A stretch of 64,000 nt of DNA from the NCBI RefSeq assembly GCF_006717095.1, contig NZ_VFQE01000001.1, positions 930,001-994,000 on the forward strand, read 5' to 3'. Positions within the stretch are counted from its first letter, which is position 1, and every line of letters starts with the position of its first letter. This document shows positions 58,534 through 64,000 of this stretch, in pieces. The notes below the pieces were generated by a model, which made no database searches, had not been told where the DNA came from, and worked only from the letters and a program-made list of their open reading frames with translations. This DNA is from Blastococcus colisei. GTDB lineage: Bacteria > Actinomycetota > Actinomycetes > Mycobacteriales > Geodermatophilaceae. Position numbers and translations under genes: made by a program.

Positions 58534-59187
58534 GTGACGACCTCGGTCGACAGCAGTGCCGTCGTGGACCTGCTGGGCGCGCTCGCCTACGCCGAGCTCA
58601 CCGCCTTCGACCGGCTGGCCGAGGACGCCCGGCTCGCGCCCACGCTCACCGGGCGGGCCGCGCTGGCGAGGATGGCGGCGGCCGAGATCGGGCACCACTG
58701 CCGGCTGGTGGAACGGCTGGAGCAGTTGGGTGCCGACCCGTCGCAGGCCATGGCGTCGTTCGTCCCTGCCCTCGACGCGTTCCACGAGAGCACCCGGCCC
58801 AGCACCTGGTTGGAGGGGCTGGTCAAGGCCTACGTCGGCGACGGGCTGGCCAGCGACTTCTACCGCGAGATCGCCGCCTTCCTGCCCGACCCGGACCGCG
58901 AGCTGGTGCTGGAGGTCCTCGCCGACACCGGCCACGCCGACTTCGCCGTCCGCGAGGTGCGCGCGGCCATCAAGGCCGACCGCAAGGTTTCCGGCCGGCT
59001 GTCCCTCTGGGGACGGCGGCTCGTGGGTGAGGCGATGAGCCAGTCGCAGGCGGTCATCGCCGAGCACGACGGGCTGGCCGAGCTGATCATCGCCGGCACG
59101 GGTGACATCTCCGGCGTCGCGCGGCTGATCGAGCGCATCACCAGCGCCCACACCCAGCGGATGAAGGCACTGGGGCTCAACCCGTGA
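58534..59187 (+). CDS. Ferritin-like fold protein (Rv3210c / MiaE-like)
   Basis: A 217-residue all-helical protein: LLGALAYAELTAFDRLAEDA, then AAAEIGHHCRLVERLEQLG and a later VLEVLADTGHADFAVREVRA. The Glu and ExxH-like pairs resemble the diiron site of ferritin-like tRNA-hydroxylase relatives. In M. tuberculosis the equivalent gene Rv3210c also adjoins rhlE. Function unknown. GTG 58534 is set by AGGAG with a 6-nt gap; an ATG at 58528 abuts that site. It overlaps the next gene by GTGA. Confidence 0.75.
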   Translation: MTTSVDSSAVVDLLGALAYAELTAFDRLAEDARLAPTLTGRAALARMAAAEIGHHCRLVERLEQLGADPSQAMASFVPALDAFHESTRPSTWLEGLVKAYVGDGLASDFYREIAAFLPDPDRELVLEVLADTGHADFAVREVRAAIKADRKVSGRLSLWGRRLVGEAMSQSQAVIAEHDGLAELIIAGTGDISGVARLIERITSAHTQRMKALGLNP

Positions 59188-59918
59188 AGGACCCCGATGC
59201 CCCCCACGCCTCGCACGCTCGGCGCGGGCCCCTGCACCGGGGCCGTCGGGCGCCGCACCTAGTCGTCGTCGGGGCCGGAACGGGCATCTCCCAGGCCACC
59301 GGCCGCCGGCTCGGCGCCGACGGCTACGCCGTCGGGCTGGTCGCCCGCAGGGAGGGTCCGCTGGCCGAGATCGGCAGCGCGCTGCGCGAGGACGGCGTCC
59401 GGACGGAGTGGGCGACGGCGGACGCCGGGGACCCACGATCGCTGACCGCGGCCGTCGAGTCGCTCACGGCGGCCCTCGGGCCGGTCGGTGTCCTGCTCTA
59501 CAACGTGTCCGTGGGCCGGGCGGCCGCCGTGCCCGATCTGGCGCCGGAGGACCTGCTGGGTGATCTGGCGGCGGGGGCGGTGGGCCTGCAGACGGCGGTC
59601 CGCGCCGTCCTGCCCGGGATGCGGGAGCGCGGAACGGGCACCGTCCTGGTCACCGGCGGCGGGTCGGCGGACCGGCCCATCCCCTCGATGGCGAGCCTGG
59701 GCGTCCAGAAGGCGGCGCTGCGTGCTCTGGTGGACGTGCAGGCCAAGGCGCTGGCGCCCGAGGGCATCCACGTGGCCACGGTGACGGTCCGCGGGCTGGT
59801 CGGGGAGGACGAGCAGATCCACCCCGACCGGGTGGCCGCTGTCTACGCCGAACTGGTGGCCGAGACCGCAGGCCCGCAGGAGACCTGGCGGACCGTCGTC
59901 GAGTTGAAGGCCCACTGA
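59184..59918 (+). CDS. SDR-fold protein lacking the catalytic Tyr
   Basis: A 244-residue Rossmann protein. HLVVVGAGTGISQATGRRLG is the cofactor loop, then VARREGPL, VLLYNVSVGRA and TGGGSADRP. Where active SDRs have YxxxK this reads LGVQK, so the Tyr is Leu. The Lys remains. Enzyme activity is doubtful; it may bind a nucleotide only. The GTG start overlaps the upstream stop, and the first 20 residues (KDPDAPHASHARRGPLHRGR) are encoded by a dispersed palindromic repeat rather than family sequence. Confidence 0.85.
   Translation: MKDPDAPHASHARRGPLHRGRRAPHLVVVGAGTGISQATGRRLGADGYAVGLVARREGPLAEIGSALREDGVRTEWATADAGDPRSLTAAVESLTAALGPVGVLLYNVSVGRAAAVPDLAPEDLLGDLAAGAVGLQTAVRAVLPGMRERGTGTVLVTGGGSADRPIPSMASLGVQKAALRALVDVQAKALAPEGIHVATVTVRGLVGEDEQIHPDRVAAVYAELVAETAGPQETWRTVVELKAH
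59185..59244 (+). repeat. Stop-anchored palindromic repeat, copy 6 (start of the SDR-like gene)
   Basis: Starts at the TGA of the ferritin-like gene (TGAAGGACCCCGATGCC), with CTCGCACGCTCGGCGCGGG in the middle and CACCGGGGCC at the right end. It is fully translated as the N-terminus of the next protein. Confidence 0.75.
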
Positions 59919-59924
59919 CGAGAA

Positions 59925-59959
59925 CGGGGCGCCGCCCGCAGGATGCGGACGACGCCCCG
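59925..59959. terminator. Bidirectional terminator between the SDR-like and DUF3107 genes
   Basis: CGGGGCG (59925-59931) pairs with CGCCCCG (59953-59959) around an inner CCGCA-GGA-TGCGG stem. It lies between two convergent stop codons. Confidence 0.6.
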
Positions 59960-59973
59960 GTCGGGGTGTGCGT

Positions 59974-60210
59974 TCAGGCGCCGGCGATGAAGCCGACCCG
60001 GCGCTGGTCGGCCTGCGCGATCTCGACGTAGGCGATCCGGTCGACGGGGACGACGACACGACGACCCCGCTCGTCGACCAAGGTCAGCAGACCGTCCTTG
60101 CTCGAGCCGGACATGGCTGCGGCGACATCCGCAGCGATCTCGTCAGGGGTCTTGGGGCTGTCGATGACCAGCTCCCGGGGGGAGTGCTGGACGCCGATCT
60201 TGACTTCCAC
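59974..60210 (-). CDS. DUF3107 family protein (TB9.4 / Rv3208A-like)
   Basis: A 78-residue actinobacterial protein, MEVKIGVQHSPRELVIDSPK to YVEIAQADQRRVGFIAGA, of unknown function. Always next to the TetR gene in this order (Rv3208-Rv3208A). GTG start with GAGGAGG and a TAGCGT box about 40 nt upstream. Convergent with the SDR-like gene. Confidence 0.9.
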   Translation of the reverse strand: MEVKIGVQHSPRELVIDSPKTPDEIAADVAAAMSGSSKDGLLTLVDERGRRVVVPVDRIAYVEIAQADQRRVGFIAGA

Positions 60211-60325
60211 GTGGGCGATGCCTCCTCGTTCGCGCGACTACCCCCACGCTAGCCCAGCGGTGGTGCGACCGGCCCGCCGTGCGGCTGCGCCGTCAGCGAA
60301 CGTGACCCCGCGCAGGCGGGTCCTG

Positions 60326-60955
60326 CTACTCGACCCGCGGGAAGCCGGAGATGCCCCGCCAGGCCAGAGCAGTCACCAGGGCGACCGCTTCGTCGCGGGA
60401 GACGGTCCCCTTGCGGGGCAGCCACCAGCGCGCGCTGGTCTCCGACAGCCCGGTCAGCCCGGAGGCGAGCAGCAGCGCGCGCTCGGGGTCGAGGCCGGTG
60501 TCGGCGGCGATCACCTCGGCGATCGCCTCGACGCAGGCGCCGGTGCCCCGGTCGACGATCGCCCGGACGTCGGGGTCGTTGCGCAGATCGGACTCGAAGA
60601 CCAGGCGGAACGCCTCGCCCTCGGCGTCGATGAAGTCGAAGTACGCCCCGACGGCGCCGTCCACGCGGGCCCGGTTGTCGTCCGTGCCGCCCATCGCCTG
60701 CGCGACGCGGTCGGCCAGCTCGGAGACGTGCTCCTCGAGCAGGGCCAGGTACAGCTCCCGCTTGCCGGGGAAGTGCTGGTACAGCACCGGCTTGCTGACA
60801 CCGGCCCGGTCGGCGATGTCGTCCATCGCCGCGGCGTGGAAACCCTGGGCCACGAAGACGTCCTGCGCGGCACGCAGCAGTTGGAGCCGACGCGCACCCC
60901 GGGGGAGTCGGGACGTGCGCCGGTTGTTGACGGCGGCGGGACGGGGCGGCTGCAT
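60326..60955 (-). CDS. TetR family regulator (Rv3208-like)
   Basis: A 209-residue repressor. The HTH is LLRAAQDVFVAQGFHAAAMD and DDIADRAGVSKPVLYQHFPG, with a C-terminal ligand domain (YFDFIDAEGEAFRLVFESDL). Ligand unknown. The TAACAT box at 60966-60971 lies 10 nt upstream of the ATG, and the gene is divergent from the hydrolase at 61024, the most likely target besides itself. Confidence 0.92.
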   Translation of the reverse strand: MQPPRPAAVNNRRTSRLPRGARRLQLLRAAQDVFVAQGFHAAAMDDIADRAGVSKPVLYQHFPGKRELYLALLEEHVSELADRVAQAMGGTDDNRARVDGAVGAYFDFIDAEGEAFRLVFESDLRNDPDVRAIVDRGTGACVEAIAEVIAADTGLDPERALLLASGLTGLSETSARWWLPRKGTVSRDEAVALVTALAWRGISGFPRVE

Positions 60956-61010
60956 GGCACCGGGGATGTTACCGGCGGGTTCTCGTACCGCATGCCCGGC
61001 CGGCGGGGAT

Positions 61011-61016
61011 TACCGT
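61011..61016 (+). promoter_or_regulatory. -10 box (TACCGT), leaderless spacing
   Basis: TACCGT lies 7 nt before the ATG at 61024. The opposing TAACAT of the TetR gene is only 40 bp away, so one bound TetR dimer could block both. Confidence 0.5.
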
Positions 61017-61023
61017 CGACCGG

Positions 61024-62106
61024 ATGTCCGAGGCCCCTCCGCCCGACGTCGCGGCGGCCGACGTCCCGGCGGCGCGCCCGTCGGCCACCCCGCTGCCCGC
61101 GCGCACCTCGCTCCTCCCGCTCTGGCCGGGGGAGGCGCTGGTTGTCCGCGGCGGCGAGGTCTTCGTGCGCACCACCCCGTGGACCGGCCCGGTCGACGGT
61201 GCGGCGGAGGACGCGCCCCGCGAGCGGGCGCTCTACGTCCACGGCCTGGGCGGGGCGTCGACGAACTGGACCGACCTCGCCGCGCTGCTCGCCGTCCGGT
61301 TCGACGGCTGGGCGCTCGACCTGCCCGGCTTCGGCCGGTCGCAGCCACCCTCGCGGGGGCGGTACTCGATCCGCGGTCACGTGCGCGCGGTCGTCGACGT
61401 CCTCGAGCACGTCGTCGCGCAGCCGGGGAAGGCGGCGGGGCGTCCGGTGCACCTGCTCGGCAACTCGCTCGGCGGACTGGTCAGCCTCTTCGTCGCCGCG
61501 CGTCGTCCCGACCTGGTGGCGACCCTGACGCTGGTGTCACCGGCCATGCCCGTCTACCGCGTCCCACCGGCGTTCAGCCGCGCCCTGCTCCTGCTCCTCG
61601 TACCCGGCATCCCCACCTTGGCCGCTCGGCGGATGGGCGGCATCACGCCGGAGGAGAACGTGCGGGGCATGATCCGGATGTGCTTCGGCGAGCCCGGCAG
61701 GGTGCCGCCGGAGCGGGTCGAGCAGGCGGTCCAGGAAATGCGCGAGCGCGCCCAGCAGCCATGGGCCGGGCATGCGCTGACCCGGAGCATGCGCGGCCTG
61801 ATCACGTCCTACCTGCGGGTCGGGGCGGCGAACGCCTGGCGCGCGGCGCGCACCCTCCGGCCGCCGACGCTGGTGCTGTGGGGAGCCCGCGACAGGCTGG
61901 TCGACCCCGCGATGGCGCCGCGGCTGGCCTCCGTCGTCCCCGATGCCCGGCTGGAGGTCCTGGAGCGGGTCGGGCACCTGGCCATGCTGGAGGCGCCGGA
62001 GGCCACCGCCCGGGCGGTCCTCGGCATGGTGGAGGAGGCCGCGGCGTGCCGTGAGCCGCGCGCTGCGCCTGGACTCGCGACACAGCGTGAGACGCTGAGA
62101 AGCTGA
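61024..62106 (+). CDS. Alpha/beta hydrolase
   Basis: A 360-residue hydrolase. ALYVHGLGGASTNWTDLAAL, then LDLPGFGRSQPPSRG, the elbow LLGNSLGGLVSLFVA (Ser near residue 149), LWGARDRLVDP and VGHLAMLE for the His. Resembles the lysophospholipase/haloperoxidase-like group. Substrate unknown. Divergent from the TetR gene and possibly controlled by it. Confidence 0.9.
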   Translation: MSEAPPPDVAAADVPAARPSATPLPARTSLLPLWPGEALVVRGGEVFVRTTPWTGPVDGAAEDAPRERALYVHGLGGASTNWTDLAALLAVRFDGWALDLPGFGRSQPPSRGRYSIRGHVRAVVDVLEHVVAQPGKAAGRPVHLLGNSLGGLVSLFVAARRPDLVATLTLVSPAMPVYRVPPAFSRALLLLLVPGIPTLAARRMGGITPEENVRGMIRMCFGEPGRVPPERVEQAVQEMRERAQQPWAGHALTRSMRGLITSYLRVGAANAWRAARTLRPPTLVLWGARDRLVDPAMAPRLASVVPDARLEVLERVGHLAMLEAPEATARAVLGMVEEAAACREPRAAPGLATQRETLRS

Positions 62107-62132
62107 CGCCGGAAGACGGACGAGGAGCACGA

Positions 62133-63158
62133 GTGCGGCCTGTGGGAGGACGCCCCGCGGACGGCCGTCCTCCGGGCGGTCGCCCCGATGACGTGCGCCG
62201 TGTTCGCCCCGGCCCACCGGTCCCGCCGTCCGCGCGCCCGGTGACGGCGCGTCCGGAGGTCCGCACCGCCGAACGTCCTGGCCCGCTGGTCGCCCGCCCG
62301 GGCCTTCCCGACCCGGCCGGCCCGCGGCCGAGCGCACGGCAGCGGCCGGGGAGGCTCCGCGGCTTCGCCCGGCGCTACGGCTGGCGCGCGTACGCGATCC
62401 CGCTGCTCGCCCTCGCCACCATCGCGGTCCTGGTCGACCTGGCCCGCACCACGCCCGGCGTTCCGGCCGACACCGCCGCAGCCGCGCCGGCGACCGCGTC
62501 GGCTCCGGTCACCCAGCCCGCGCCGGTTCCGCAGCCGGCCACGGAGACCACCCCGACCGCTCCGGCGGAGGGTGACGTGGCGCCGCCCGAGGCGCCGCCC
62601 ACCGCCGGCGTGGAGAGCTACGTGGAGCAGGGCGCCGGGAGCCTGACGGTCGTCGACGGCACCTCCGCCGTCTCCGGCGCCGGCCCGCTGCGCCGCTTCA
62701 TCGTGGAGGTGGAGGACGGCAGCGGCGTCGCCGGCGCCCCCTTCGCGCAGGCCGTCGAGGCCACCCTCGCCGACCCGCGATCCTGGGGGAGCGAGGGCCG
62801 GATGTCCTTCCAGCGGGTCGGCGCCGCGGAGGCCGCGGCCGGGCAGTTCGACTTCCGGGTGAGCCTGGTCACCCCGGGCAGCATGGAGACCTACTGCCCG
62901 GGTGTGGGCACCGGTGGATACACCTCCTGCCGCTACGGCGATCGCGCCGTCATCAACCTGGCCCGGTGGGCGACCGCTGTCCCGCACTACGACGGCGACA
63001 TCGCCACGTATCGCCAGTACGTCGTCAACCACGAGGTCGGGCACGTCCTGGGCAACGGGCACGTCGACTGCCCGGGGGCGGGTCTGCCGGCCCCGGTCAT
63101 GGTGCAGCAGACCCTGAGCCTCGGCGGCTGCGTCAAGAACGCCTGGCCCTACCCATAG
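62133..63158 (+). CDS. DUF3152 secreted zincin-like protein (Rv3207c-like)
   Basis: A 341-residue protein with a Pro/Arg-rich cytoplasmic N-terminus, one membrane helix (AYAIPLLALATIAVLVDL, near residue 87), a Pro/Thr-rich linker and an outer domain. The end of that domain has NHEVGHVLGNGHVDCPG, a complete HExxHxxGxxH zinc motif, and CVKNAWPYP. DUF3152 is widespread in actinobacteria; peptidase activity is inferred. GTG start after GAGGAG. Same strand as the hydrolase, 26 nt apart. Confidence 0.9.
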   Translation: MRPVGGRPADGRPPGGRPDDVRRVRPGPPVPPSARPVTARPEVRTAERPGPLVARPGLPDPAGPRPSARQRPGRLRGFARRYGWRAYAIPLLALATIAVLVDLARTTPGVPADTAAAAPATASAPVTQPAPVPQPATETTPTAPAEGDVAPPEAPPTAGVESYVEQGAGSLTVVDGTSAVSGAGPLRRFIVEVEDGSGVAGAPFAQAVEATLADPRSWGSEGRMSFQRVGAAEAAAGQFDFRVSLVTPGSMETYCPGVGTGGYTSCRYGDRAVINLARWATAVPHYDGDIATYRQYVVNHEVGHVLGNGHVDCPGAGLPAPVMVQQTLSLGGCVKNAWPYP

Positions 63159-63176
63159 TCGTCCCTCCGGGACGAC
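63158..63176 (+). terminator. Hairpin after the DUF3152 gene
   Basis: Perfect 8-nt arms GTCGTCCC and GGGACGAC around TCC, starting on the last base of the stop codon. Confidence 0.55.
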
Positions 63177-63229
63177 ACCGCGGCCAGTCTCCGTTCCCCT
63201 GTCGCGCTGAGCCGTTTCCGCGCACCCGT

Positions 63230-63362
63230 CGGGGAGCCTCCGGCCCCCGCTCCGCGCACGCGCCTCGCAGGGCGGCTTGCCTCGTGATCCGCGACTCAGG
63301 TGCCGCCCCGGTGGCGCAGCGCGGCTCCGGCGGTCCGCTCGGGGAGCCTTCGGCCCCCCTCA
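63230..63362. repeat. Pair of CGGGGAGCC...GGCCCCC hairpin units
   Basis: Two near-identical 23-bp units (63230-63252 and 63340-63362), each a GGGGAGCC-loop-GGCCCCC hairpin, about 110 bp apart in the gap before the MscS gene. They differ at four positions at most. Could be terminators or a dispersed repeat. Confidence 0.45.
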
Positions 63363-63387
63363 CGGACCGCCCCAGCACACTGACGGC

Positions 63388-64000
63388 ATGACCGTCGAGG
63401 TGTTCGGACAGGAAATCCGGCTGCTGTTCCTCAGCGAGGAGAACGGCATCAAACTGCTGCTCACCCTCGGGCTGGTGCTGGCCCTGCTCCTCCTGCGATG
63501 GGCCGCCCGGTTCCTCGCCCGGACCCTCCTGCGCGGCCTGCACTACGAACGGGCGAGGTTCTGGACCCGGCAGGCGATCAACCTGGTCGCCGCGCTCCTG
63601 CTGCTGCTGGGCTTCCTGTCCATCTGGTTCGACGACCCGAGTCGCCTCGCCACGGGGATCGGCCTGGTGACGGCGGGTCTGGCGTTCGCGCTGCAGAAGG
63701 TCATCACAGCCCTCGCCGGCTACGTGGTGATCCTCCGCGGGGACACCTTCAACGTCGGGGACCGGATCACGATGGGCGGCGTCCGCGGCGACGTCATCGC
63801 CCTCGGGTTCATCCGCACCACGATCATGGAGATGGGGCAGCCGCCCGCCGTCCAGAACGCCGATCCCGCACAGTGGGTCCGCAGCCGGCAGTACACGGGG
63901 CGAGTGGTGACCGTGACCAACGACAAGGTCTTCGACGAGGCGGTCTACAACTACACCCGTGACTTCCCCTACCTGTGGGAGGAGGTCACCCTGCCGATCC
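63388..64000 (+). CDS. Mechanosensitive ion channel (MscS family), N-terminal part
   Basis: The first 204 residues of an MscS-type channel; the window ends inside it. Membrane helices are KLLLTLGLVLALLLLRWAA, AINLVAALLLLLGFLSIWF and the pore helix GIGLVTAGLAFALQKVITAL. The beta domain follows with GDTFNVGDRITMGGVRGDVI and VTNDKVFDEAVYNYTRD. Opens on high membrane tension to relieve osmotic shock. ATG start. Confidence 0.92.
   Translation, partial: MTVEVFGQEIRLLFLSEENGIKLLLTLGLVLALLLLRWAARFLARTLLRGLHYERARFWTRQAINLVAALLLLLGFLSIWFDDPSRLATGIGLVTAGLAFALQKVITALAGYVVILRGDTFNVGDRITMGGVRGDVIALGFIRTTIMEMGQPPAVQNADPAQWVRSRQYTGRVVTVTNDKVFDEAVYNYTRDFPYLWEEVTLPI

Overview
This is about 64 kb of a very GC-rich (roughly 70 percent or more) actinobacterial chromosome. 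Gene content and style point to the Geodermatophilaceae (Blastococcus, Geodermatophilus, Modestobacter) or a near relative. That is inferred from WhiB, MtrAB-LpqB, F420 genes, GTG/TTG starts and the family mix, not from a database search. Almost everything is coding. I see no rRNA, tRNA, CRISPR array or intact transposon.

Much of the gene set follows the Mycobacterium tuberculosis region from about Rv3265c down to Rv3207c. In order: WbbL-like rhamnosyltransferase, GDP-mannose pyrophosphorylase, fbiB-cofD, whiB2, Rv3259- and Rv3258c-like genes, manB, a SIS protein, manA, ahcY, mtrA-mtrB-lpqB, a ComF-like gene, hpf, secA, a Rv3235-like gene, rhlE, a Rv3210c-like gene, DUF3107, TetR and DUF3152. 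Lineage-specific blocks interrupt this backbone: rmlA/rmlC, an HNH endonuclease, glpD, a YfhO-like membrane protein with a GlfT2-like transferase, a CpaB/CpaE pair, and an FHA-FtsK/WXG100 secretion-type locus.

Region 1 (1-8 kb) holds sugar nucleotide and cell-wall glycan genes (UDP-galactofuranose, GDP-mannose, dTDP-rhamnose), then F420 synthesis. Region 2 (8-21 kb) has whiB2, small conserved proteins, an SOS-boxed HNH gene, the mannose-phosphate genes and glpD. Region 3 (21-34.4 kb) has galactofuranosyl transfer, SAH hydrolase, the MtrAB-LpqB envelope-stress operon and ribosome hibernation. Region 4 (34.4-49 kb) has secA, LysM and HTH proteins, orphan CpaB/CpaE, a WS/DGAT-like protein and the type VII-like ATPase with its WXG100 partner. 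Region 5 (49-64 kb) is mostly housekeeping and hypothetical genes, ending inside an MscS channel.

Four non-coding patterns stand out. A family of roughly 60-bp imperfect palindromes begins exactly at TGA stop codons (six clear copies, one weak). In two cases it is read as the N-terminus of the next gene. Many genes carry a TAnnnT box 6-7 nt before the start codon, implying leaderless mRNAs. A perfect actinobacterial SOS box lies over the HNH gene start. A perfect 20-bp inverted repeat of low GC separates ahcY from mtrA.
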